From the NCBI GenBank assembly GCA_033980235.1, contig CM067075.1, positions 35,164,385-35,228,384 on the forward strand: a stretch of 64,000 bases of DNA, written 5' to 3'. Under the pieces are notes generated by a model. The model made no database searches, was not told where the DNA came from, and was given only the letters and a program-made list of their open reading frames with translations. The stretch comes from Diadema setosum (lineage: Eukaryota > Echinodermata > Echinoidea > Diadematoida > Diadematidae). Within the stretch, counting starts at the first letter, position 1. Each line of letters begins with the position of its first letter. Shown here one piece after another: positions 22,441 to 34,935 of this stretch. Both the position numbers and the translations under genes were made by a program.

Positions 22441-23890
22441 TATATTTGTATTGTGATGATGTGTAACCCCGGCGCGGGGCGCTGTAACCAGTAACGTGTT
22501 GGGGTCACTGCTGCATGCGGTTACCGCTGATGTTGCTCTGCCACGGCCACGACCTGATCCCGATCTCGCGCTCGCCAACTGGCAATGGCGGAGATTAAGC
22601 TGTGCTGAATCTTTTGCATAACGCCATGGCGGGATCATTCCTACTCCCACTTTCAGAACAGTGGAAGCCATGGCCCATGCGTGAAGTCTTGAGCTAGATC
22701 GACATCGAAATCGCGAAAGTTACCGCGCTCAAACCCCGCCACTCGATCGGGCATCCCACCGCGCCGGCCAGCGGCGCACTGCGCCGCGCCGATGACGGGC
22801 TAGCTAGCTGTAGTGTGCTATGCATGGTACACGTGCAGTGTATGCATGCGTACGTGTTGCGCTGCATGTAGACAAGTCGCATGGGCCAGCTTGGTACACA
22901 GCGAATATTGCGCACTCGTTTTGTCGAACGTATTTTGTCATGAAACGTATTTCAGCTCATGAAATGTATTTTCATGGAATGGTTTTTCGTTCATCGAATG
23001 ATTTTTTTTTTTTCGAAAGTATGGAAAGCCATGTATGTAAAACACTTTTTGTCAAATATATTTTGGGTCTAATATATTTTTGTTGAAATGAATATATTTT
23101 GTCGAATATATTTTCGTCAGATATATTTTTTGGTCAAATATATTTTGGGTCAAACATATTTTGTGTCAAATATATTTTTGGTGAAATATATATTTTGTCG
23201 AATATATTTTTGGTCAAATATATTTTTGGTCAAATATAATTTTGGTCAAATATATTTTGGTGAAATATATATATATTTTTGTCAAATATATATTTTGGTC
23301 AAACCTATATATTTTTTTGTCAAATATATATTTTGTTTGAATATATTTTTGTCAAATACATATTTTATTGAATATATCTTTTATCAAATATATATTTGGT
23401 CGAATATATTTTTGTTGAATGAAATTTTACTTGATGAAATGGTTTTTTAGTTGGTGTCGAACATAAATATTTGATTCCCCTCTGGCGTGCCATAAGTGCG
23501 CACTCAATCAGATGTTACAAGGGCGTTCACGTTCTCATTCACATACAGTGTATTTCTGTAAGTTGGTGTTAGAAGTGTTTGGAACGAACATCGATCTTTG
23601 GACAGCTTGGCTTTTGAGCAAGTTGTACATGTAACTGACTAGTATTAACCCATTAGCGTAGATCTACATAAAAAATTCCTCTCATTTTATTTAAAAAATA
23701 AATCAAGGTTTGATTTCATGACGCAAGTGATATAACGCAGCTCACTCTCGGGTATTCACTATGTCGTGCATCATGCACTTGGCTGCGCCTCGTGCACGTT
23801 TCATCATTGTCAGATCTTTCTAGTATTCTACATCTCCACTGGCGCACTTTCACCTGTGCATTATTTGTATATTAAAGATGGGCCTGAAAC
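22441..23890. mobile_element. AT-minisatellite element, inverted copy 2
   Basis: 22441-23510 is the reverse complement of the module at about 6830-7960. The GC-rich tail comes first ('ccagtaacgtgttggggtca', 'gcggttaccgctgatgttgc'). Then comes the array of GTCAAATATATTTTTG-type units (about 23040-23420), ending 'ttggtgtcgaacataa...ctctggcgtgcc'. The block at 23570-23890 matches 6368-6700 in direct orientation. Frames across the array are artefacts. Confidence 0.6.
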
Positions 23891-24000
23891 TTAGCATAAT
23901 TATTTTGATGTGAATATTATTTCATTGTATTCATTTTTTGTGGGTTGTCACATAGTCTGCTCTCTTACATGTCATTTTTTCTTCTCTTTTCACTGATCAG

Positions 24001-24762
24001 ACCTGGATTGACGAAGACAGTTGGATAGAGCCTCTATTCATTGCAGCCTTACTGGCATCTCTTTCCAGCGTCCTGGCGATTGCCTTTCAACGATGTATCG
24101 TCGTTCGACTGGATCCATTCGGCCATCGAGGTATCGCCATACTGCCTCGCATCCTTGCTGTCGCCTGCTTAATCGTCTGGGCGTTATTTACAACAGTGTA
24201 CCTGTTAGCATCGATGACGATTGAGCACAATTTTATCAGCCTCTCCATGTCGTCTCTCTTACTCATGGCCTGCCTCGTATTAACTTCAATCTGCTACGTG
24301 CTGATTTACCGCTCGATCACGCTCACTCCGATCGATCATGGTGGGCACACTGATTCGCACCTCGTGAGACGCGTGCAGAAACAGAAAAGGAAACTAGTTA
24401 CGTTCGCATTGATCGTTGGTATCTCTTTTGTCTGCTGGTTCCCAATGAGCGTCATTATCTTGCTCGATTATCATGTCCAATCGTTGCATAAAGTGCGCTG
24501 GTTTTCTTATTTATCTAATTTGGCTTGCTGTCTAGTGGCCCTCAGCGGGGTTATAGATCCCATGATTTATTGGATTCGACTTCGAAAGTTCAGAGGGGTG
24601 CTGCTAAGCTGTTGCAAAAGATCGTCATCGACTGACCAAACCCTCGGAATGACCGATACCGGTCTTAATATCGTCAATGGGATCAACCAACGTTCTGTCA
24701 TTAGTAACAAAGAGTTAATGTTGATGCAAGTGAGTGATGTTGCAACCGTCAATAACATTTAG
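24001..24762 (+). CDS. rhodopsin-class GPCR, terminal exon (TM3-TM7 and tail)
   Basis: After a polypyrimidine tract and acceptor (cttttcactgatcag|) a 253-codon open frame runs to TAG at 24760-24762. It encodes TM3 (about residues 10-35), TM4, TM5 and a basic third loop (RRVQKQKRK). TM6 has the CWFP motif at 145-148, and TM7 ends DPMIY (186-190) in place of NPxxY. The tail contains a CC pair (possible palmitoylation). The DRY position at the end of TM3 reads QRC (30-32), unusual for the class. TM1-TM2 must lie on upstream exons, which I could not find between 16.4 and 24 kb. No in-frame ATG precedes the receptor sequence, so this is not an intronless gene. Ligand unknown. Confidence 0.8.
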   Translation, partial: TWIDEDSWIEPLFIAALLASLSSVLAIAFQRCIVVRLDPFGHRGIAILPRILAVACLIVWALFTTVYLLASMTIEHNFISLSMSSLLLMACLVLTSICYVLIYRSITLTPIDHGGHTDSHLVRRVQKQKRKLVTFALIVGISFVCWFPMSVIILLDYHVQSLHKVRWFSYLSNLACCLVALSGVIDPMIYWIRLRKFRGVLLSCCKRSSSTDQTLGMTDTGLNIVNGINQRSVISNKELMLMQVSDVATVNNI

Positions 24763-26299
24763 AAAGGCCACAAATATTCATGCAAGAACAATTCTTTTTC
24801 CATCCTTTTTTTTAATGATAAGGCCATCGCAAGTGCAAACTGTGAATACGTTTGGATAAAGCCTCACCTTCCTAATTGAAGGAAAAACGTGATGTTTATC
24901 TTTGTCTTAAGCAACAGAAACTCGAACGCAGAGCTCTATACAAAACAATAGGCGTGAACAAAAACTTCTTCGGTATGTTTTGAGTGCTTGAAAGGTGGAA
25001 AATCTTCCCCGCCGAGAAGGCAATAATGTCTTCATGTGATTACACAAGGACTTAGCTATATATCAGATCTACAAAGGTACTTAATCACTCACACGATGGA
25101 AGACGCTTAAATGGATCGTATAGTTTTGGTTGAGACTTAACGTCAGGTTTATAACATTTTTGGTGAGATAATGAGAAACCTCTTTGAAATGTGAAAGAGC
25201 ATTTAATTCCAAGAAGGATTCAATGTTTATTTGATGAAAAGTGGTCTTGAAATGGCCGAGATATCAAAAAAAAAGCGATCTTAATAAAATTGACAGGCCA
25301 CGACATTTATTAGGATCTCTTTGTTTTATCTTGTTTTAGGATATCTCAGTGATTTAAAAACCGATTTTCATCAAATAAACTTTAGATTCCCCTTAGAATT
25401 GTATACTCTTTAAAATTTCGTAGAGCGTTTTCAAAATATCTTGCAAAACGTTACAGGCTGAATTCTCACTAAACCAGGATTGTACAGTCCCTTAAAACGC
25501 GAGCACCCCAGCACAGATGACACTCAGCACCCAAAACGTACTGATTACAGGACATACCAGGAGAGTTGTGTGAGGCATGGTTACATATAAGGGCGTGATA
25601 ACTTTTGAATTAAAAGCGCCATACTTTATGTCCCCTTTTAAGATATGTCAATGCAGTGCAAATTAATGGGCAAAAGAAAATGTTCATTTCAACTTAGTTC
25701 GTTAGGATGGACGGTGACATTATTCCGAAAGTTAGTGAGTTGTAGATATAACTTAATGTGTTTTCAAGGTTGACTAAATGATTTAGTGCTGGATGGATTG
25801 ATTTGAAACTCAGTCTAAAATTTACTGAGATAATATATTGATGAAAATAAGGAAAGCCAGTATACTAATTCCGTTCAAATTCCCACACGGAGTGAAGAAG
25901 GAAAAACAAGTTTTATGGTTTTCTAACGATTCCGTACTGTTAACATGCTGTTTTTGTAATGAACAAAAACAAATCACCCTGTTCTAACGGTGTGCCTATA
26001 AAAATTTACCAAACCTTTTGGAATGAAATACAATATATTTTGTTGAATTGTCGTAGTGGATGTTTTGCAAAGAAAGAAATGTCAGGAAATCAAACAAATG
26101 GCATTGTAACGATGATTTCATAAAAATGGAGATCAGCGATATTAACAAAATTGGAGACGAGTTATACTTTTGAATTCCGACTGTAAGATAAAAGCCTCAG
26201 CTCTAGCCATACGTCTGCAATCAGTGATGGGTTGAAATTCTGAACGAAGACCAATCTGGTTACATAGAAATCGTTTATCTGCTTTCAGCATGCGTATGA
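24763..26299. other. 3' flank and non-coding repeats
   Basis: A diffuse repeat containing 'gttcgttaggatggacggtgacat' (about 25697) recurs in altered form near 28355 and 30137. No polyadenylation signal was placed with confidence and no exon is seen. Confidence 0.4.
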
Positions 26300-28230
26300 C
26301 GATTGACGTCATTGAACGACAAAAGAACGATAGATTGTGCAGTAATGATGGCAGATTTTTCTAAAGCGTTTCATGTCATTGATTTCGATTTTCTCTTGTT
26401 ATGTTTAGAAAAAAAAAAACACGAATTTTGGTAATTTTTTTCAGCAGCTGCAGCTCAGTGTTAGTCAATGACTTGATATCTGAGTTTTGTTTGTTTGTTT
26501 GTTTTGTGTACAAAGGGGAATTGGACAAGGATTCCCATTTTCAGCTGTATTTTTTTTTTTGTTATGACTATCCGAATGAGACACAATACGTGTATAAATG
26601 GTATCTCTGTATGAAAACGGAGGAAAATTTTGAAGTAAAACTTTTGTATATGCAGATGACACATTGTTCTATGTGTCAAATAAACAATCGTTAGAAATTT
26701 GAAGAGCTGAAATTATTTGGAAACGTAGCAGGATCAAAACTGAACAAGAGAGGGAAAAAAAGTCAGTTATGTGGGTGCGCGTTGCCAACTCTAGATGGTT
26801 ACTCAGTGATCTTGGTGTTAGTTTGGACAGACACACCTACAAAGTATGTAGAGTTTTACATTTCACCTGATATGGATAAAGTACGAATTTTGGATTGGTA
26901 AAACTTTTTTTTTTTGGCAGAACGATTATTTTAAAAATGTTAGTTTTATCAAATAAGATATTTCATATACTTATGATTGACACAATTTCTCAAAAAAAAT
27001 ATTGAAAATATTCTACTGTTTGTAATGTGCTTTTAATCGGCAAACAAAAAATGAAAAAAAAATTTAAATGAAATATTGTGGCCAAATACTTCAAAAAAGG
27101 AGATGTGAATGTAATTGGCCTTCATATCGACAACTCAGCTTCTGACTGTGATGGCTTGGACGCACTCTAGATGCAACAAAAAGAATGTGGAGTAAAATAT
27201 GCTTTCGTTGGTATCACTTTTTTGGTTGATTAGAATTATTGTTAGATCCAAATTTTAATTGTCGGAAGATGAAATTGATAAGTAAGAATCAACTCCCAAT
27301 GTTTTACATCGAAATACATTGTATTATAGGCCTGGTTAAAGATAGATAATAATACTTGTTTGAAATATCAACTGGTGGTACATGGAGTGTTAGGAATACA
27401 ACTTCTGACCAAAAAAAAAACAAAACAAAAACTCTATTCTATGATAGGTGGTATCAAAGTGGATTTTTTTGAAAGATATTTTCAAGAATGGTAATTTCAT
27501 TACCACAAAAGAAATGTTCGCTCAGCTTAAAGATGGAAATGTTAGCAAATATTGATTTTTATTATATTTTACTACGTCAGCCTATTCCAATATCATGGAT
27601 AAGCAATTATACGGTATCCTGTAGTAAGTTTAGGAATAGATTCTGAGAAATTCCTAAGATAGGAATAGGAATAAGAAATCAGAAAAGATTTATTCATGAT
27701 ATCCCAACTAAACAATTCTATAGACTCACAAGGTCCCGATAATAACAGATGCATATATTGGGAAATATTAATCGATTCAACATTTGAACAGCCGAATATA
27801 TTGGTCAGACACCTATGTTATGGAACTAAATAAAAACAAACAAAAGGAATTTAAATTTAAAAATGTATCATTTATTACCTGTGAAAATAAATTCTTGCAG
27901 ATGGCATATCCAAACAGATGGAAAATGTCAAGATTGCAGTGCAAATGAAAAGTAATTTACATATGTTTATTGAGTGTTGTTTTTTATGTATTTGACAGTT
28001 AAAAAACAATTTGCTGAAACCTCATGAGGAGATTGAATTAGATTTGTTATTAAAATTTGCCTTTTATTGTTTTAAGAAATGTGTACTGTTATGAAAAAAA
28101 AAAACTGGAAAAGGTTATTGTGAAACTAATTTGCAATATTTGTTTGAAAGAGAAATTTGTACAAGAATTGTAGATTTGAATAACAAGAAAAGATATCATA
28201 ACTTACTAAAACATTAATGATGTATCTTTT
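26300..28230 (+). mobile_element. decayed L1-like LINE
   Basis: Plus-strand RT pieces are scattered through broken frames: DFSKAF at about 26354, then YADDTLFYVSNKQSLE (YADD at 26649-26660), and LFGNVAGSKLN. Downstream there is L1-type C-terminal sequence: LLDPNLNCR, MKLISKNQLPMFY, RWYQSGFF, and LPVKINSCRWHIQTDGKCQD at about 27875-27935. Stops and indels are numerous, the 5' half (endonuclease) is absent, and the element is dead. Clade by remembered motif pattern. Confidence 0.65.
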
Positions 28231-29882
28231 GTAAATAGTTAACGTGACTTAGAACGCTGAATTATGGAGACAGTAAAGACCCTATTCTGTGCGTGCGTCA
28301 ATGGTAATATACAGTGCAAATCTGCAGAAAGAAATGCACGTGTTAAATCTGTTGTAGCTCGTAAGGATGGACAATGACATCCAAATTTTGTTACAAATAC
28401 TGAAAGCTAATGAGTGTTGGATGTCAGTTAATGGGTCTTCGAGGCTGGCAACATGATTCAGAGTTATCAAATTCCTCCATGAAATTAAAAATTGAAATTC
28501 TATAATTTGTCATCAGATTTCATATTCATTCAAGCATATCTCGCTTATCCTTTACCAATTTGTTTTCAGGATTTTAGTGTGTTGTAGCTTATGAAATTTT
28601 CTGTCCGACTAATGCTTAACGTTTTTCGATTTGATGACGTCATCATCGTGAAAATAAATATCGATTAAAGTTACCGTGTAGAATTTGACCATTTTACGTG
28701 TTATGTTCATGGCAGTTCATTATCCTTGACTGGATTCCTCCCAGATTGTAATATGTTATTGCTGATGCTTTGAGCTATTGTCATGCGGTTATTGATTGTA
28801 GAAAAAAAAAAAGATTCGTAAATACTAATATACATATATGTACATATATTGTTTGTTTAGACTGATATCACGTAGAGTCCATGTACAGTCTGTAAAATGT
28901 TAACATTTTATTAACTGTTGTAATTTCTTTATGTTTTATTGTAAATTGAATGCATTTCATACAGCGTTCGGGCTGCTAATTTCAGTCAATAAACCACATA
29001 AATTCCATTCAATGCAATGTTGCAATCATGTCTATTATGTCGATGAAATTCAAAATCAACCTTTAGTTTACGGTGATTTTGTGCAATACACTTCTTGTTT
29101 TGGCAAAGTCTGTGACAGCTTTCTGCACACAAGATGTCAAGTTTGAATCCCTGTTCTCGGATGAACATCTCAAAAATTGCATTTCCAATCGCCCCCAATC
29201 ACGAATGAAACGGATCACCTCATTTTTCAGTACTGACAAATTTTAGGTCTAGTTATGTAATCCGCGACTGAGCACAGATCACCTTGTTAATTTTTATTTC
29301 TTTCTCCTCGAACAATACGTCATCTAATGTATTATTTCCTAAGGACGATCAATCTAATCTATCAATGTGAACAGTCGTCTGTGACGTCAATGTGGCGTCA
29401 TTTTCTAAAATCATGACGTTCTCAATCATATCTCCTTAACGGAACAGAAATTTTCAATGAAATTTATACGTGTCATATTGTTCGAGTTGAGGTCTATCCA
29501 TTCATGTCATTGTATCTCCGAATGGTAAACGCGCGGATACGTGCGCGTTGAAACTTCAACTTGCTCCCATTGAGCTCAATTTTGTTTGTTTGTTGTGTTT
29601 TTTTCGATGTTTCAGGTCATTTGGAGCATTTGATTAAAAAAGAAATGACTGACGCGCGAGCATAAACGCACGCTCAACTTGACCAATATTTTTTTTTTTC
29701 TTGGATCGGATGTCTAAGACAGCCAGGAATTACTTTACAAAGTTTCAAGTCAATCTGACTCAATATGACGTCATGCGGAAGAAGAAGATGAAGAAGAAGA
29801 AGAAGAAGAAGGTCTTATTTATCCAGTGTAGCCTCTTCAGTGTTGCCACTGCTCAACCAGAGGGCTCTATTACCCTAGCGTT
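28231..29882. other. non-coding repeats
   Basis: Holds a second copy of the 'ctcgtaaggatggacaatgac' repeat (about 28355) and CG-containing 'gcgcggatacgtgcgcg' sequence. There is a (GAA)n run at about 29776-29811. No gene is recognised. Confidence 0.4.
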
Positions 29883-30024
29883 GCCAGGTACCCATTTCTA
29901 CACCTGGGTCGAGAGGGACATATTGGGTAAAAGCATCTTGTTCAAGGACGTAAGCACTGGGCGGCAACCGAACACGGGTCCTCCTACTGGGAGTCGGGAG
30001 TCGTATCCACTATGCCACAGCGCT
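29883..30024 (-). mobile_element. tRNA-derived SINE, minus orientation
   Basis: Reverse complement of the copy at 31789-31933. It shares 'ggtacccatttctacacctg', 'ctgggtcgagagggacat' and the 'taagcactgggcggcaaccg' block. It encodes no protein, although it falls inside a longer chance frame. Confidence 0.65.
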
Positions 30025-31788
30025 ACCCATCGAAGTCAAGGAATGTGGACCCGTCAAAATGAGGATTCCGCCCGTGCATCAAAGGCGTTATACAGTGCAA
30101 ATATGCCAACGATCGAACCGATAATCTTAAATCCGTTCTAGCTCGTTAGGATGGATGTTGACTCCTCCTCACCCTTTTCTCTACATAAGAAATATTCTGA
30201 AAACCGATGAGTTGTAGATATCACATAGCCATTCTATTTTCATCATAGTCATTATCACTACTGTAATTATTGTTACCGTTTGTATTCCTCAAATCAATAG
30301 TAATGACATCATTATTTCCACTATGTCTACTATCCACAAGTCTTATATCGTCTATAGATTCGACGGCATCCAGATACATTCAAGATGAAAGTCATGCTAC
30401 TTTTAAGCCATTGTCATGGGAGAAAAATATACTTCTGAATCTGTTTAGTTTCTGGTTTTCTTCTTCAAAAAGAGAGACAATAAGAAAATGAACACAATGC
30501 AACCAAAAATACTTTGATTCAACAAAGTTTGGGTATTAAGAAACAAAATCAAAAGTAGATCATGTAGATAGTCATGTAGAAAACTAACTACGATTATCGT
30601 CTTGCATACAAGCATCCAATCAGCTATACCTTTTGTAGTCTGGAAGAGACTTACGACGAAAGGATTGAAATCGCAGCAATGATAGATGCGAAATTAATAT
30701 TACTGTTTCCTGCTAAGTCAGAAGTATGCATTTTTTTTTTTTTTTTTTTAGCTGAACTAATCGAAATACTTAAAATAATTTATGCGTTAAACATGTGGGA
30801 CGACGATCAGTTTAATCGACATGATCGCGTTCATAAACGGAATTAGTCTCTTTTTACAGCCGCCATGCCCGTGCATTACAAAATAGTGAGTGTTCGCTAT
30901 AGATATAGGTTTTACCAAAATAACTGAAATGTGGAAAAGGAGAATAAAATGGGTTCGTTGTTGGCTTATTACTACAAAGATGTATGAACTTTAAGACAAT
31001 CTGTGAACTATTCTGCTAGATAATATACTGTACAACAAAGGGCCCGGGATGTGAGCCTACAACAAGTATCTCCAGAGGTAAATATTTTCATCCTGCCCGA
31101 AGGTGAAGTAGCCACAATTAAAATAGATGGCAAGGGGTAGGGAAATATAACAATGTTTTCATTTTATGTCATCAACGCGAGGAAATATTAAGCAGTACGT
31201 GAGATCATAGGCAGCACAATGTACAAGGTGCTTCACAACGCGACATGGCGAGAGAAGAAAGATATCGCGAGAGGAGAGGCCAGGAAAGGGGGGGGGGGAT
31301 CGAGGGGGTGCCATTGCAAGCTTGATTCATGTATTGTATCAGAAAGTCTGCAGATGCAGGTTATGAATGTGTCAACGGTTTACACGCTTGATAGACTCGG
31401 CTGAGTTCACGTTGTGGTCATGTTTCTGGAGTCCGTGATAATCTTTTAAAGAAACTTCTTTTCATTTTCACCCCATCCCGATATTAACTGCCACTTCCTT
31501 CTTCCGGATAACTTAAAGCGCATTTGATTGCAATTCTAAGTTGAAGAGATATTTCACGCATTTCGTGGTAAATGTTGTATCGCGCAAGTTCAATTCCATA
31601 AAATTGTTAAAACAGTTTGAAACAACAACAGCAACACACTGACGATGAACTTGTCAAGGAGCAATGCACCTCTGGCCCTTCCTGTCCTGAAACAAGTTTA
31701 TTTTTCGAACACCAATATTATTGATAAATGGGCTGTGAAACCCAGGTGGAAAGAACACAGTGTTTCACAATGTCTTCACAATGTGTTT
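30025..31788. other. non-coding stretch
   Basis: Third copy of the 'ctcgttaggatgga' repeat (about 30141), a T-run (30731-30749) and a G-run (31289-31298). No gene recognised. Confidence 0.4.
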
Positions 31789-31933
31789 GCGCTGAGGTAT
31801 ATAGTGGATAAGACTCCGACTCCCGATAGGAGGACCCGAGTTCGAATCCTGCCCAGCGCTTACGTCCTTGGACAAGATACTTTTACCCACCATGTCCCTC
31901 TCGACCCAGGTGTATAAATGGGTACCTGGCAAC
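31789..31933 (+). mobile_element. tRNA-derived SINE, plus orientation
   Basis: The head 'gcgctgaggtatatagtgga' carries a box A-like start, and 'cccgagttcgaatcctgccc' contains a box B (GAGTTCGAATCC). The body 'cttggacaagatacttttac' and the end 'aaatgggtacctggcaac' match the other copy. A simple AT-rich (ttatta) tail follows. Confidence 0.7.
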
Positions 31934-32887
31934 TATTTATTATTTATATACTATTGATATTACTATTATTATAATTATAATTGTTGTTGTTATCATTACT
32001 ATTATTATCATTATTGTTTATAATCACGCCTAACTTCAAATGAGAGCAATTCGTCTCTACTTTAACTATAATGCCTCCAGTGCATTGGTTCAATATTGTA
32101 CACCTATACTGCCATGGAATTAACTGTGCAGCTTATTCAATATTGATTTAATTTATCAGAAAAGACCTTTAATAAATCTTAAGATGAAAATTATAAAGCA
32201 TCTTGATTTATAAATAATAAATAGGAATAATATAATTGTTTGAAATGCCCCAAAAGTACAAATTAATATTAAAAAGAATTAATGTAAATACTGAAAGGTT
32301 TTACCGTCGTCAGCGATTTCGGAGTGGTCTATGTTTTCTAAATCTTATAGGTTCGTGTTGGCATTATTCATTTTCTGATTTGCTATACATCGGGATAAAG
32401 TGCATGTCAGTCAACATTCATATATCGATCCCCCCCCCCCAAAGAAAAAATAAAAACACTTCAAACTGCGCAACAGAAAGGAGTTTTCTACTTTCATTGA
32501 AAAATATATATTTAAAAAAAAAAACTACGTCGGGCCCAGGAATATAGATTATACTTCTTTCATGGTTACGTGATGTGTTTTGACTGACATCGGTGCTCAG
32601 CCAATGGAACATTGAAATTTGACATCAAGCAACTGTCTTTCGACGCCCTTCTGCCGAGGTTTCTTTTTAGATGTACTTTTAGTCAACTATATACTACACT
32701 GGCCAGCCGCTGCTCAGAATTGCGCCATCTATTGACGGTTAATCAAAGAATAACATGGTTAAAAATGCGTCGCAAGTTATGGACTATTTCTGACATAATC
32801 TGCCCGATATAGCAGTGATAACCAAAAGGGCCAGCGGAGCGTTTTCAAAAAGTGTGGGGGCCCACTTCCGGGTTTCATGAGCTAACA

Positions 32888-32922
<35 letters not shown>

Positions 32923-33105
32923 TCAGCTCATCTCTCCTCTTTCATTTCCGGGTTTCTCCAGCTGAAGATCTCTATCTATTTCTATTTAGTGCCACTTACG
33001 TACTTCCGGGTTAAAAAAAAAAAAAGTGTGGGGGCCCAAAGTGATGACACCTTATGTATTCCTTTGTGTGCACAAAAAGTGTGGGGGCCCGAGCCCCCAC
33101 GGCCC
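31934..33105. other. non-coding, homopolymer-rich
   Basis: (TTA)n-like sequence at 31937-32020, C-run at 32431-32440 and a long A-run at 32891-32919. No coding sequence recognised. Confidence 0.4.
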
Positions 33106-33261
33106 TAGCCTTTAAACAAGGCGACTCGCTCTGCGTGCCCCCGTATAGCGCGTTTACCCCACAAACCTGTTGGCTCGCTCCACTCGCCGGCCAACAGGTT
33201 TGTGGGGTAAACGCGCTATACGGGGCGGGCACGCAGAGCGAGTCGCCTTGTTTAAAGGCTA
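33106..33261. repeat. long GC-rich hairpin
   Basis: 33106-33173 and 33191-33261 are near-perfect inverted arms of about 70 bp, with a roughly 17-bp loop (gctcgctccactcgcc). Outer sequence 'gtgggggccc' repeats nearby at 33026, 33079 and 32856. The three overlapping frames on both strands are a consequence of the palindrome. Confidence 0.8.
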
Positions 33262-34300
33262 CCACGGCCCCCACGGCTCCGCCGGCCATGACCAATACAT
33301 GCAAACCGTAGTCCAAGTAAGGGTCTACTTAAGGGTCGCGGTACGGGTGAGGTGGGGGGAGTAGGGTAGAGGCTCTTTGAAAAAAGAGCAAAATAGTAAT
33401 TAACAAGTACAAATATCTCATGGCTTCCACAAGATTGAGCTCTGACATCCCTCCCTTAAAACGTAGAGGGCGTGGGATCCTTGCCAGTTCGGAGATAGCT
33501 CATGTGCACATGGGTACAAATGACCTTTCATTTTTCTCAGTTGCTTAGGCACCTCACTCAATTCAAAGCGACATAATGCACGAGCTTGCTCAACATAGCA
33601 AATTATGGAATTCGTGTTCAAACAAAGAATGAACCTGCGTAAATCAGGTAACCAGAATGGTTCGTCAATCCCCAGTGTCAATCAACACTTTGGGAAGCAT
33701 ACATTTCATTGAGCTGTATTGAATGCATTAATAAACTTTTTTTTCTTCTTGTTGTTGTTGTTTTAAAGAAGAAAGAGAAAGGGAGAAAAATTGGGGCCCT
33801 ATACATCAAATAATTTGCCCCAGACAGTACTAATGTACAACAAATATTAAGTATACCACGAAGTCTCCTCAAGGGAGCTCATATCGTCTCCACGATGGAG
33901 CTTATATATATATATATATATAAAAAAAATACAACTTTTAAATTTTAATTATTCTCAAAGCAATTTTATCCAAAACCAAAAAAAAAAAATAATAATAATA
34001 ATAATCACCAAAGTATACCATGATGTCTCCCAAAATATGTATCGTCTCCACGAGGGAGCTCATACGTTTTTTTTTTTCTGTTAATATAGATACCAGGCTT
34101 TCTGTCAGGTGGATGTACTGTCAGGCACTATTAATAAGGATAACATAAATAATCATTGCCTCACAGATGCTTATCTCAGTGGATTTAAGAACCAACCTGA
34201 CTCTCAATACAAATGACCTTTTTTCTGCTCATTCGCAAACTGGAGCCCCGAACTGGCTTATTGCCCCAATCACGGCCATGCACCCCGCCCCCCCCCCTCC

Positions 34301-34344
<44 letters not shown>

Positions 34345-34930
34345 AACCGGTCCAACGTGGACCGCCCCACTCTAGTAAGAGGTAGCAAGTGATAAACTTC
34401 TAAGGAAATATATTTCTTGTAAGCGAACAAAATTATGCTGTCGATTCCAATCTTATCTTAAGTAAATCTCGACGGGATTAATGTCTATGCCATATTTTTC
34501 CAGTAAAAACATCGATAACTCGGATTTTAGTGATTTGTAAACCCCCCCCCCCCCCCATTAAATATGACAGTATTATGTACAGTGAATTAACTCACTATAT
34601 ACATTATACATATAAAGTATATGCAATATTATAATACACAGAGCACACACAGTACATATGTCTCCACGGAATCCGAGTGATTATTGTCATTTGAGATCTA
34701 TACATATACAACAGAGTAATTATTTGATTAGAATGACTTTAATTTACTTTTGAAGACATTCGAAGAGATGTAGTCTGAGTTGTTTCAAGGGCTAAACTGT
34801 CTGTCTACTGTCTGCAGTCTTGTCTTTTTTTCTTGTCTTTTTTTTTTTTAGCGAAAACTGTTCGAGTAGGTGGATGGTAGTAGCATAAATCATTCTGGTT
34901 TTAGTCAGTGTTAGTGAGATATTCTATATG
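33262..34930. other. non-coding with microsatellites
   Basis: (TA)n at 33904-33922, (AAT)n near 33990, (CA)n at 34303-34341, C-run at 34543-34556. Two short repeats of 'agtataccacgaagtctcc'/'tctcc.cgagggagctcat' flank them. No gene seen. Confidence 0.45.
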
Positions 34931-34935
34931 AACCA

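Noticed and set aside
22820..23450. Frames with repeated KYIF/QIYF (also 6956-7162 minus)
   Set aside because: Direct read-through of the AT minisatellite; no homology or splice context.
24196..24762. GTG-started 188-residue GPCR frame as a complete gene
   Set aside because: The receptor sequence continues upstream in frame to a splice acceptor at 24000; the GTG is internal to TM4.
29701..30141. 146-codon plus-strand frame
   Set aside because: Made of a (GAA)n microsatellite and an antisense SINE.
33011..33364. Overlapping frames on both strands with near-identical peptides
   Set aside because: Produced by the inverted arms of the 33106-33261 hairpin.
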